16,787 nt of DNA from Thermohalobaculum sp050043005 (GTDB lineage Bacteria > Pseudomonadota > Alphaproteobacteria > Rhodobacterales > Rhodobacteraceae): contig JBHJIZ010000010.1 of assembly GCA_050043005.1 (NCBI GenBank), positions 1-16,787 on the forward strand, read 5' to 3'. The notes under the pieces were generated by a model. The model made no database searches. It was not told the DNA's origin and worked only from the letters and a program-made list of their open reading frames with translations. Shown here piece by piece: positions 7,326-14,853 of the stretch. Position 1 is the stretch's first letter; each line of letters opens with the position of its first letter. The position numbers and the translations under genes were made by a program.

Positions 7326-8318
7326 TTAAGCGTAGACATCCGTCCAGAGCTCGGCTTCCGCCGGCTCCGGGCTGTCCTGCGCGAACTTCGCCGCGTCGTT
7401 CACAATGGCCTTCACGTCCTTGTCGATCGCCTTGATCGCGTCTTCTTCGGCCAGCTTGTTGTCCATGATCAGCGCGCGCAGCCCGTCGATCGGGTCACGT
7501 TCTTCGCGCATTTTCGAGACCTCTTCGCGGGTCCGGTACTTCGCCGGATCCGACATCGAGTGCCCCCGGTAGCGATAGGTCTTGACCTCGAGGATGTACG
7601 GCCCGGCGCCCGAGCGGCAGTGTTCAACCGCGCGTCCGCCCGCTTCCCTGACTGCAAGCACGTCCATGCCGTCGACTTCCTCGCCTGGAATGCCGAAAGC
7701 CTCGCCGCGCGTGTGCAAATCCGGGGTCGACGTCGACCGCGTCTGCGCCGTACCCATGGCGTACTGGTTGTTCTCGATCACGAAGATACACGGCAACTGC
7801 CAGAGCGCCGCCATGTTGAACGTCTCATAGATCTGGCCCTGGTTCGCCGCGCCATCGCCGAAATAGGCGAAGCTGACATTGTCGTTGCCCCGGTATTTGT
7901 TCGCAAAGGCCAGTCCCGCGCCGCTCGGCACCTGTGCGCCGACAATGCCATGCCCGCCATAGAAATGCTTCTCGGCCGAGAACATGTGCATCGAGCCGCC
8001 TTTGCCGCGCGAATAGCCGCCCTCGCGTCCGGTCAGTTCGGCCATCACGCCGTCCGGGTTCATTCCACAGGCCAGCATGTGGCCATGGTCGCGATACGAG
8101 GTCACGACCTGATCGCCGTCCTTGGTGTTCGATTGCAGGCCGACGACCACCGCCTCCTGCCCGATATAGAGGTGACAGAACCCGCCGATCAGACCCATGC
8201 CATACAGCTGGCCGGCCTTCTCCTCGAACCGCCGGATCAACAGCATGTCCTTGTAGTAGCCAAGCAACTCGTCTGCAGGGGGAAGGTTCTTCTTGGGCGT
8301 CCTCTTGCGCGGCGGCAT
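7326..8318 (-). CDS. pdhA: Pyruvate dehydrogenase E1 component, alpha subunit
   Basis: This thiamine-diphosphate subunit decarboxylates pyruvate together with E1-beta. Signatures are MLLIRRFEEKAGQLYGMGLI (25-44), FCHLYIGQEA, TSYRDHGHMLACGM (73-86), GKGGSMHMFS (106-114), the ThDP motif starting GDGAANQG at 154 and ending IENN at 181-184, and the regulatory loop TYRYRGHSMSDP (247-258). The protein is 330 residues, normal for the family. The ATG at 8318 was chosen because AAGGAG lies six bases upstream and family members start near this point with a Lys/Arg-rich leader; the frame stays open further upstream without a ribosome binding site. It is the first gene of pdhABC. A 19-bp inverted repeat lies about 130 bp upstream and could be an operator. 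The frame is intact. Confidence 0.97.
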   Translation of the reverse strand: MPPRKRTPKKNLPPADELLGYYKDMLLIRRFEEKAGQLYGMGLIGGFCHLYIGQEAVVVGLQSNTKDGDQVVTSYRDHGHMLACGMNPDGVMAELTGREGGYSRGKGGSMHMFSAEKHFYGGHGIVGAQVPSGAGLAFANKYRGNDNVSFAYFGDGAANQGQIYETFNMAALWQLPCIFVIENNQYAMGTAQTRSTSTPDLHTRGEAFGIPGEEVDGMDVLAVREAGGRAVEHCRSGAGPYILEVKTYRYRGHSMSDPAKYRTREEVSKMREERDPIDGLRALIMDNKLAEEDAIKAIDKDVKAIVNDAAKFAQDSPEPAEAELWTDVYA

Positions 8319-8341
8319 CGGCGTCTCCTTCTGGCGCGTGA

Positions 8342-8353
8342 CCCCTTTCGGGG
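8342..8353 (-). promoter_or_regulatory. Small GAAA-loop hairpin in the pdhA leader
   Basis: On the pdhA mRNA strand the bases CCCCGAAAGGGG form a four-pair stem capped by a GAAA tetraloop, 23 bases upstream of the pdhA ATG and just before its ribosome binding site. Such a stem could stabilise the leader or influence translation. It is seen directly; any function is inference. Confidence 0.3.
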
Positions 8354-8444
8354 CTTCTGTTGAGCGGGAGCCTAGCCGCATCTCACGCGTAATGCAGCAA
8401 ACAAAACGATAACGATTTTGCAGAGTTTAGACCGTTGCGGGAAC

Positions 8445-8463
8445 TATGTTGCGCTGCAACATA
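8445..8463. promoter_or_regulatory. 19-bp perfect inverted repeat, probable operator upstream of pdhABC
   Basis: The sequence TATGTTGCGCTGCAACATA has two perfect 8-bp arms around a 3-bp centre. It lies in the ftsB-pdhA intergenic region, about 130 bp upstream of the pdhA start and 17 bp downstream of the ftsB-like stop. The AT-containing arms, the helical-turn-sized half-site spacing and the lack of a T run favour a dimeric repressor or activator site over a terminator. It does not match the PdhR operator of E. coli (AATTGGTnnnACCAATT), so the regulator is unknown. Confidence 0.55.
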
Positions 8464-8479
8464 AGAACGGCAAGCCCAC

Positions 8480-8779
8480 TCAGTGAATGACGATCTCGTC
8501 CGGCCGCACACGGCCCAGCACCGCACGCGCCCGCTCGTCGAGAAGATCAAGATCGAGATAACGGTCCGACATCCGGCGCACCTAGTAGGCGAGAGCCTCG
8601 CGTTCCGCCCTCACGGCGTCAAGCTCGGCCATCAGCCGGCGTTCCTCGATACTGGCATCGCGATAGGCGGCCAGGCCATGCGTTCCCTGCAATCCTGAGT
8701 GCGCGAAGATCGCGATGACGCCCACCAGCAGCACATATGCGGCCGGAATCAGAATCTGGCGCCAATTGAAGCGGTCCAT
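8480..8779 (-). pseudogene. ftsB: FtsB/DivIC-like septum formation initiator, cut by in-frame TAG
   Basis: The protein has one N-terminal membrane segment (ILIPAAYVLLVGVIAIFAH) followed by a coiled coil (ASIEERRLMAELDAVRAERE), as in FtsB/DivIC divisome proteins that link FtsL and FtsQ at the septum. The first 65 codons end at TAG (8582-8584) in the middle of the coiled coil. The same frame then continues for 33 codons with the conserved ending VRRMSDRYLDLDLLDERAR...RPDEIVIH before a proper TGA at 8480-8482. Together the frame gives 99 positions, the normal family length. The ATG at 8779 has GAGG seven bases upstream; the frame is open further upstream but without supporting sequence. Its position just upstream of pdhA is typical of alphaproteobacteria. 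Loss of an essential-type gene is unlikely, so the stop is suspect. Confidence 0.85.
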
Positions 8780-8950
8780 GAATGCCCTCGGTAAACCTCG
8801 TGCGGACCTCTGTGGATCCGTCGACACCATACATGCCAGACAGACGACAGGCCGACAGCAGATTTTTCCCGGACCTGCGAAATTCCTGCACGCTTGAGTC
8901 TTTGACACAACAGGTGGCCCCGTCGGCGCACACAGAAATCGCCATGCTGG

Positions 8951-8979
8951 CTGGCAGATCCCGGAAGCCCCGCTATAGA
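8951..8979 (+). promoter_or_regulatory. Candidate sigma-70-type promoter for the FAD oxidoreductase-molybdoenzyme operon
   Basis: CTGGCA (8951-8956) and TATAGA (8974-8979) each match 4 of 6 consensus bases and are 17 bp apart. They lie in the divergent ftsB/FAD-oxidoreductase intergenic region, and transcription would start about 25 bp before the ATG at 9009. The match is weak, but the spacing and position are right. A better -35-like TTGACA at 8902-8907 has no matching -10. Confidence 0.3.
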
Positions 8980-9008
8980 GACTCCCGTGGACACTGTCTG
9001 GGGTGCGG

Positions 9009-10127
9009 ATGACGGAACAGGTCGATACGGTTGTGATCGGGGCGGGTGTTGTGGGCCTGGCCGTTGCGCGCGCGCTGGCGCTGGCCGGGCACGAGGTACT
9101 CGTGCTGGAGCGTGAAGACGCCTATGGCTCGATCACCAGCGCCAGAAACTCCGAGGTGATCCACGCCGGGATCTACTACGCCAAGGACAGCCTGAAGGCC
9201 CGGATGTGCGTCGCGGGCAAGCATATGCTCTACGATTACTGCCGGGCCAACGGCATCCCGCACAACAATTGCGGAAAGCTGATCGTTGCCTGTTCCGAGG
9301 GTGAGCTGGAGCAGTTCGACGGTATCGCACAGCGGGCCTGGGACAACGGGGTCGAGGATCTGCGCAAGATCAGCCGCGACGAGGCACGGGAACTGGAGCC
9401 CGAACTGGAGTGTCACGGCGCCCTGCTCTCGCCCTCGACCGGGATCGTCGACAGTCACACCTTCATGCTGACGCTGCTGGGCGAGGCCGAGGCGCATGGC
9501 GGAATGCTGGTCCTCAACACACCGGTCGAGAGCGTCGCTGCGGCGGATGACAGCTTCCAGATCCGCACCGGCGGCGAGGCGCCGATGGACCTGATCGCAC
9601 GCACGGTGGTCAACTCGGCGGGCCTGGATGCGCCCGGGCTGGCCCGACGCATGGACGGGCTGCCCGGGACGGCGGCGCCCGACCAATGGATCGCCAAGGG
9701 GAACTATTTCTCTCTGACCGTGAAAGCGCCCTTCGAACGGCTGATCTACCCCGCACCGGTGGCAGGGGGACTTGGCATTCACCTGACGCTCGACATGGCG
9801 GGCCGCGCGCGCTTTGGCCCCGATGTGGAGTGGATCGACGAGATTGACTACGCCGTCGATCCGGCGCGCGGCGACAGCTTCTACGGCGCCATCCGGCGTT
9901 ACTGGCCGGGGCTGCCCGATGGCACTCTTGCCGCGGACTACTCCGGAATTCGTCCAAAGCTCGCCCGCAAGGGTGCCAAACATGCCGCCGATTTCCGCAT
10001 TTCTGCCGCTGACGAGCACGGATTGCCGGGGTATGTCGGGCTGTACGGAATCGAGTCGCCCGGCCTGACCTCTTCGCTGGCCATCGCGGATCTGGTCCGG
10101 GATATGCTTGCCGACGACCTGCGCTGA
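9009..10127 (+). CDS. FAD-dependent oxidoreductase, L-2-hydroxyglutarate oxidase/dehydrogenase (LhgO) family
   Basis: This is a 372-residue DAO-superfamily flavoenzyme. The dinucleotide-binding motif is at the N-terminus (VVIGAGVVGLAVARAL, G11, G13 and G16, with the acidic strand end LERE). LhgO/L2HGDH-type landmarks follow: SITSARNSEVIHAGIYY, LKARMCVAGKHMLYDYC, HNNCGKLIVA, LSPSTGIVDSHTFM, NSAGLDAPGLA, KGNYFSL, LIYPAPVAGGLGIHLT, and the C-terminal GIESPGLTSSLAIADLV. Members oxidise L-2-hydroxyglutarate or related 2-hydroxy or amino acids; the substrate here is not fixed by sequence. The ATG at 9009 is chosen over a GTG at 9003 as the usual family start (TEQVDTVVIG). It lies 15 bp upstream of a molybdoenzyme gene with which it probably forms an operon, suggesting a linked redox job. 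Confidence 0.88.
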   Translation: MTEQVDTVVIGAGVVGLAVARALALAGHEVLVLEREDAYGSITSARNSEVIHAGIYYAKDSLKARMCVAGKHMLYDYCRANGIPHNNCGKLIVACSEGELEQFDGIAQRAWDNGVEDLRKISRDEARELEPELECHGALLSPSTGIVDSHTFMLTLLGEAEAHGGMLVLNTPVESVAAADDSFQIRTGGEAPMDLIARTVVNSAGLDAPGLARRMDGLPGTAAPDQWIAKGNYFSLTVKAPFERLIYPAPVAGGLGIHLTLDMAGRARFGPDVEWIDEIDYAVDPARGDSFYGAIRRYWPGLPDGTLAADYSGIRPKLARKGAKHAADFRISAADEHGLPGYVGLYGIESPGLTSSLAIADLVRDMLADDLR

Positions 10128-10142
10128 CGGGAGGCGCCTGAC

Positions 10143-12470
10143 ATGAACGACCAATCCAAGATCCGCGTGACGCCCTTTTCGACCCATTGGGGCACCTATT
10201 TCGCCGAAGTGCGTGACGGCAAGCTGGAAGGCGTGCGTGATTATTCCGACGACCCGGATCCGGCGATGATCGGACCAGGGATCATCGACATGGTCGACCA
10301 TCCGACACGGATCAGCCAGCCGATGGTCCGGAAAGGCTATCTCGAGAACGGACCGTCGGGCGACCGGACCGGGCGGGGGCGCGAAGCCTTCGTAGCCGTC
10401 AGTTGGGACGAGGCACTGGATCTTGCGGCGGCGGAATTGGAGCGGGTGCGGACCGCGCACGGCAATGAATCGATCTTCGGGGGATCCTATGGCTGGGCTT
10501 CGGCCGGACGTTTCCATCATGCGCAAAGCCATGTTCACCGGTTCCTGAACTGCGTCGGCGGGTACACCGCATCAATCTCGAACTATTCCTATGCCGCGGC
10601 GAACGCGATTACGCCGCACATCGTCGGGCCAATGCGCTCGGTGGTTCTCGACACCGCAACCTCGTGGCCGGTGATCGCGGAACACTCTGGACTGGTCGTC
10701 GCCTTTGGCGGGCTGGCCCGGAAGAACGCGCAGGTAACCTCGGGCGGGGTCGGTCGGCACGTGCTGCGCGAGTCGGTGATCGCGGCCCATGCGAACGGCT
10801 GCCGGTTCGTCAACGTCTCGCCGCTGAGGACCGACGTTATCGACGAGGTCGAGCCCGACTGGCTGGCGCTGCGCCCGAACACCGACACCGCACTGATGCT
10901 GGGGCTGGCGCATACGCTGCTGGCCGAAGGCTTGCACGATGAAGGCTTCATGGCGCGCTGCTGTGTCGGGTGGGAGCGTTTTCGGCCGTACCTGACCGGC
11001 GAGGCCGACGGCGTCACCAAGGACGCACAATGGGCGGCGGAGATTTGCGAGTTGCCCGCAGACCGCATCCGCTCCTTGGCGCGCGAAATGGCGTCGAAAC
11101 GCACGATGATCATGGTCGCGTGGTCGCTGCAACGGGCGGACCATGGCGAACAGCCGATCTGGATGGCCGTTGTGCTCGCCGCGATGCTGGGACAGATCGG
11201 CCTTCCGGGTGGCGGCTTCGGGATCGGGTATGCATCCGAGAACGGGATCGGCAATTCGGTGCTGCCGTTCCAGTTCCCGGCGGTGCCGCAAGGGCGCAAC
11301 CCGGTGCGCACGGCTATCCCGGTCGCGCGCATCTCGGACATGCTGCTGAACCCGAAGGTACCCTATCAGTTCAACGGGCGGGATCTTACCTACCCAGATA
11401 TCCGCCTGGTTTACTGGACTGGCGGCAACCCGTTCCACCACCATCAGGACCTGAACCGCCTTGTGCGTGCCATGCACCGGCCCGAGACGATCATCGTTAA
11501 CGAAATCTGGTGGACGCCGATGGCGCGTCATGCCGACATCGTCTTCCCGGCGACCACGGTGCTGGAGCGTGAAGACATCTCTATGACGCACTGGGAACCC
11601 CTGCTCGTCGCGATGCGCCGGGCGGTCGATCCGGTGGGCGCTGCCCGTTCGGACTACGAGATCTTTTCGGGTATCGCCGCACGGCTGGGCGTGGAGGCTG
11701 TCTATACCGAGGGCCGGACAGCCGAGGATTGGATCGCGCATCTTTGGGATCAGACGCGACAGCGCGCGGGTGAGGCAGGGTTCGCGCTGCCGACGTTGGA
11801 CGAATTGCGCGAGCAGGAGACGCATACCCTGCCACCGAACCCGCGTGAGCCGATCCTGATAGAAGCGTTCGTGCAGGACCCGGACGGGCATCCGCTGACA
11901 ACGCGCTCGGGCAAGATCGAGATCTTCTCGGATGCGATTGCCGGGTTCGGGTACGACGACTGCCCGGGACATCCGGTCTGGCTGGAGCCCGTCGAGTGGC
12001 TTGGCAAGGCAAAGCCCGATCAGTTCCACCTGATCTCGAACCAGCCGCGTACGCGTCTGCACAGCCAATTCGACCCGGGCCGCGTCAGTCAGGGCTCGAA
12101 GATCGCGGGGCGCGAGCCGTTGACCCTTCACCCGGAGGACGCGGCGCGTCTTGAGGTTACCGACGGTGACGTCGTTCGCGTTTTCAATGATCGCGGCGCA
12201 TGTCTGGCAGGTGTACGGATCTGCGAGAGTGTGCGGCGCGGGGTCGTTCAGCTCTCGACGGGGGCTTGGTACGATCCGGCCGAGCCGGGTTCTGATGGAA
12301 CGCTCTGCAAGCACGGGAACCCGAATGTTCTGACGCGGGATGCCGGAACGTCGCGGCTGGGCCAGGGAAACTCTGCGCACACAACGCTCGTCCGCCTGGA
12401 ACGCGTCGATAACCCGCCGCAGGTTACAGCACATGTCCCGCCCGAGATTCTGACGCGTGACGCGCTTTGA
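10143..12470 (+). CDS. Cytoplasmic molybdopterin oxidoreductase of the BisC/TorA/DMSO reductase group
   Basis: This 775-residue bis-MGD enzyme reduces an S-oxide or N-oxide (biotin sulfoxide, methionine sulfoxide, TMAO or DMSO type). It aligns with DMSO reductase: GGSYGWASAGRFHH contains the active-site Trp (W118), and ISNYSYAAANAITPHIVGP contains Ser149 at the position of the Mo-ligand serine (Ser147 in Rhodobacter DMSO reductase). There is no N-terminal [4Fe-4S] cysteine motif and no twin-arginine signal, so it should be cytoplasmic like BisC, unlike periplasmic TorA and DorA. Later parts include RADHGEQPIWMAVVLAAMLG, GGGFGIGYASENGIGN, YWTGGNPFHHHQDLNRLVRA, VNEIWWTPMARHADIVFP, and the C-terminal MGD-binding region NQPRTRLHSQFD...LHPEDAARLEVTDGDVV. 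The start has GGGAGG nearby and lies 15 bp after the FAD gene. No heme or NADH partner gene is next to it, so the flavoenzyme is the obvious candidate partner. Confidence 0.9.
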   Translation: MNDQSKIRVTPFSTHWGTYFAEVRDGKLEGVRDYSDDPDPAMIGPGIIDMVDHPTRISQPMVRKGYLENGPSGDRTGRGREAFVAVSWDEALDLAAAELERVRTAHGNESIFGGSYGWASAGRFHHAQSHVHRFLNCVGGYTASISNYSYAAANAITPHIVGPMRSVVLDTATSWPVIAEHSGLVVAFGGLARKNAQVTSGGVGRHVLRESVIAAHANGCRFVNVSPLRTDVIDEVEPDWLALRPNTDTALMLGLAHTLLAEGLHDEGFMARCCVGWERFRPYLTGEADGVTKDAQWAAEICELPADRIRSLAREMASKRTMIMVAWSLQRADHGEQPIWMAVVLAAMLGQIGLPGGGFGIGYASENGIGNSVLPFQFPAVPQGRNPVRTAIPVARISDMLLNPKVPYQFNGRDLTYPDIRLVYWTGGNPFHHHQDLNRLVRAMHRPETIIVNEIWWTPMARHADIVFPATTVLEREDISMTHWEPLLVAMRRAVDPVGAARSDYEIFSGIAARLGVEAVYTEGRTAEDWIAHLWDQTRQRAGEAGFALPTLDELREQETHTLPPNPREPILIEAFVQDPDGHPLTTRSGKIEIFSDAIAGFGYDDCPGHPVWLEPVEWLGKAKPDQFHLISNQPRTRLHSQFDPGRVSQGSKIAGREPLTLHPEDAARLEVTDGDVVRVFNDRGACLAGVRICESVRRGVVQLSTGAWYDPAEPGSDGTLCKHGNPNVLTRDAGTSRLGQGNSAHTTLVRLERVDNPPQVTAHVPPEILTRDAL

Positions 12471-12474
12471 CGAT

Positions 12475-12491
12475 GCAGCCCCTGCGGCTGC
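12475..12491. terminator. Hairpin between convergent genes, possible bidirectional terminator
   Basis: GCAGCC and GGCTGC form a six-pair stem around CCTGC, four bases after the molybdoenzyme stop and 15 bases before the stop of the converging EAL gene. There is no T run on either side, so intrinsic termination would be weak. Confidence 0.3.
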
Positions 12492-12506
12492 GGCGCGGCG
12501 GAATCT

Positions 12507-13862
12507 TCAGGCGATCTCGCGCATTGGAACCATGCGCCCGACCTCGGGAGTGAACTTGCGCAACCATGCGGTCGCGTCCTCGCCCGCCATGGGCCGTGCG
12601 ATGCCAAATCCCTGCAAGACATCGCAACCCATATCGAGCAGCATGCTGCGTTCATCAACGCTTTCGATGCCTTCGGCGACGGTGCAAATCTGAAGCGCGT
12701 GCGCAAGCCGCAGCATGGCATTGATGAGCTTCTGCTGCTGCGGCCTTTTGTGGACGTTCGTCACGAAGCACCGGTCGATCTTGATACCGTTGAGGGTGAT
12801 CAGCTGCAGGCTGGAGATCGCCGCGTGGCCGGTGCCGAAGTCATCCAACTCAATCGGACAACCAAGCTCACAAAGCCGCTCGAGCGACTTGGACACCGGC
12901 GTCTCGCCATCTTCGATCATCGCAGTCTCGAGAAGTTCGAGGCAGATGTCCTTCGGCCCGAGTCCGTCGCGCTCAAGCTCGAGCATCAGACGGTCCGCGA
13001 AGTCATCGCGCCCAAGATCGGCAGCATCCAGATTGATGCTGATGCGCGGAACGTGGAGCCCCCTGCGCCGCCAGTCCGCGAGTTGCGCCAGCGCCTTCGA
13101 AATCATGATCTCGGATATTGCCCCGAGCAACCCCGCGCTTTGTGCCACAGGAAGAAACTGCCAGGGCGATAGCACACCGTGTTCCGGGTGATGCCAGCGT
13201 GCAAGCGCCTCGAATCCATGCAGAGCGCCCGAGCGAGCATCGACCTGAGGCTGGAAGAATGGCGCGATCTCATCGTGGTTGATCGCGAACCGCAGGCCGC
13301 GCAGCGTTTCGCGCCGCCGCAGAAGCCGCGCATCCATTTCAATCGTGTAGGTCGCGATCGAGCCGCGGGCGCGCCGTTTGGCATCGAGATAGGCGTCTTC
13401 GGCGCGCATCAGCAGTTTCTCAGGGTCGACGGCGTCGTCGCACAGGCAAATTCCGATGCTGCACGACGCCGGATATTCATCATCGTGATCGCCGGACCGG
13501 TCGAGAATTCTGGCCTGGATATGGGCTGCCAGGGACTGCGCCTGCGCCAGAGTCACAGGCCCGCTGCGATACCAAAGGAAACTGTCGGCCCCCTCTCGCG
13601 CGATGAAATCGCCGCGTTCTTGCAGCGATCTCAGACTGAAGGCGGTGTCGATCAAAAGGCGATCGCCGACCTCCCTGCCCCACATCTCGTTCACTTCGAC
13701 GAAGTTGTCGAGATCGACATGCAGCAAGACGCCCTCGCCCGCACCTCGATCCGGGTCGAGCTTCTCGATGGCAATATGCTCCAACATCTGGCGACGGTTC
13801 GGAAGAAGCGTCAGAAGATCGATGCTCGATTCCTGTATCGCGATCGCATGGTTCAGGAACAC
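12507..13862 (-). CDS. GGDEF-EAL half of a split membrane c-di-GMP protein; intact EAL, degenerate GGDEF
   Basis: This stretch follows the HAMP gene in the same frame after its TAG; the first possible start is a GTG at 13862 without a good ribosome binding site. Residues 15-170 form a GGDEF domain (LLTLLPNRRQMLEHI, VDLDNFVEVNEMWGREVGDRLL) in which the signature is GADSF (91-95) instead of GGDEF, so cyclase activity is probably lost. Residues about 195-440 form an EAL domain that keeps the catalytic set: FEALARW (E218), SINLDA (N277), ELLET (E309, E312), ELDDFGTG (D340, D341), IKIDRCFV (K361), VAEGIES (E397) and LQGFGIARPM (Q417). It should hydrolyse c-di-GMP to pGpG. As a separate soluble product it would lack its membrane sensor. 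Most likely it is the second half of one protein spanning 12507-14660. Confidence 0.9.
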   Translation of the reverse strand: MFLNHAIAIQESSIDLLTLLPNRRQMLEHIAIEKLDPDRGAGEGVLLHVDLDNFVEVNEMWGREVGDRLLIDTAFSLRSLQERGDFIAREGADSFLWYRSGPVTLAQAQSLAAHIQARILDRSGDHDDEYPASCSIGICLCDDAVDPEKLLMRAEDAYLDAKRRARGSIATYTIEMDARLLRRRETLRGLRFAINHDEIAPFFQPQVDARSGALHGFEALARWHHPEHGVLSPWQFLPVAQSAGLLGAISEIMISKALAQLADWRRRGLHVPRISINLDAADLGRDDFADRLMLELERDGLGPKDICLELLETAMIEDGETPVSKSLERLCELGCPIELDDFGTGHAAISSLQLITLNGIKIDRCFVTNVHKRPQQQKLINAMLRLAHALQICTVAEGIESVDERSMLLDMGCDVLQGFGIARPMAGEDATAWLRKFTPEVGRMVPMREIA

Positions 13863-13880
13863 CTTGCTCGATCGTGCAAT

Positions 13881-14660
13881 CTAGCCGATCTCGTCGTCAC
13901 GCTCGTCATGCGGGATCACGGTGCTCAGGTTGCCCATCGCAATGCTCGACATCGCACCGCTGATTTCCCGAACTGGCCGAACGAGTGCGCCCAGGACCAT
14001 GCGTGCAGCGCAGGCCAGCAGAACCAGCGACAACAGGATCGCCGCCCAGATTTCGTAGACCGCCGACGTCAGCATGGTGTCCGCTTGCGCCGAAAGCGCT
14101 GCCGAGCTGGCATTGGCCGAACCGATCAGCCGGGCGAGGTGTTCTTCGAGATACTTGAGCTGATTGTACCCCTCGGTCTTCATCAGGGTATAGGCGGTCA
14201 CCCGGTCCGAGGCTTGGATCGCTTTGACCACATCTGCGCGCACGGCGTTCCAGTCAGCAAGGGCCGCAAATGCACGGTCCACTAGCAGAGGATTCCCCCG
14301 AAACCGGTCCATGCTCGTCGCTTTGAGAAAGTCGACGCGCTGGTCGATCTCTCCCATTCGCATTTCAAATCGCCGCAGCGCCAGTTTTGACGGCGTCCGC
14401 GCCAAATCCGACAATTCGGTGTGCATCACGTTGACGTCGCCGCGCAGATCGCGCACCGCGATGCCGACCGCGTAGGAATAGTTGTAGATCTGCTTTGGTA
14501 GCGCCGCCGTGCTGCGGACGCTGCTGAGGTTGGTGACACCAACAATCGCGATCGCAAGCGCGCAGAGGACAACGGACAGCCAGATCCGCGATCGGATGGA
14601 GCGCACCCACTTGCCGGAGAATGAAGTCCTCGAGAACAGTGGTTCGCCCCGCTTGCTCAT
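13881..14660 (-). CDS. Membrane sensor and HAMP half of a split HAMP-GGDEF-EAL protein
   Basis: The 259-residue product has a basic N-terminus, a first membrane helix (WLSVVLCALAIAIVGV, about 27-47), a mostly helical periplasmic sensor of about 150 residues, a second membrane helix (IWAAILLSLVLLACAARMV, about 204-227) and the beginning of a HAMP linker (RPVREISGAMSSIAMGNLST...DERDDEIG). It stops at TAG (13881-13883) inside the DEIG-x-hAR motif of HAMP. The next codons in frame (IARSSKVFLNHAIAIQ) resume HAMP-like text and lead into GGDEF-EAL without a shift. With the TAG read as sense the gene would have 717 codons. Relatives usually have Glu or a similar residue at the stop position, which fits GAG to TAG. 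The ATG at 14660 has no strong ribosome binding site. It is divergent from the GlcD-type gene; an AT-rich patch (14711-14725) may hold promoters. Confidence 0.85.
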   Translation of the reverse strand: MSKRGEPLFSRTSFSGKWVRSIRSRIWLSVVLCALAIAIVGVTNLSSVRSTAALPKQIYNYSYAVGIAVRDLRGDVNVMHTELSDLARTPSKLALRRFEMRMGEIDQRVDFLKATSMDRFRGNPLLVDRAFAALADWNAVRADVVKAIQASDRVTAYTLMKTEGYNQLKYLEEHLARLIGSANASSAALSAQADTMLTSAVYEIWAAILLSLVLLACAARMVLGALVRPVREISGAMSSIAMGNLSTVIPHDERDDEIG

Positions 14661-14853
14661 CGTGCCGAGAACGCCGCGTCACCACGGCACCTCTTCAACG
14701 AGTACGCTCATAAGATTAATAACTTGCCCCATTACGCTTGGGGAAACCGGTCGGGGCAGGCGCACCAAAAAGGCTTCTCTCCCGGGCTTAGTATTGTGAG
14801 ACGGCCGAATGACTGGCATGTCCCAACGGGACCGCGAGCAAGGGGGCGCATGG

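Noticed and set aside
8445..8463. The 19-bp palindrome as the ftsB terminator
   Set aside because: No T run follows on the ftsB strand and the arms are only moderately GC-rich; an operator is the better reading, though not proven.
8973..12434. Long minus-strand open frames opposite the FAD oxidoreductase and molybdoenzyme
   Set aside because: They are antisense to two well-supported genes and have no recognisable motifs.
13179..14285. 368-codon plus-strand open frame opposite the split c-di-GMP gene
   Set aside because: It spans the antisense of the TAG site and looks continuous, but its composition is that of a shadow and the GGDEF-EAL motifs on the other strand are clear.
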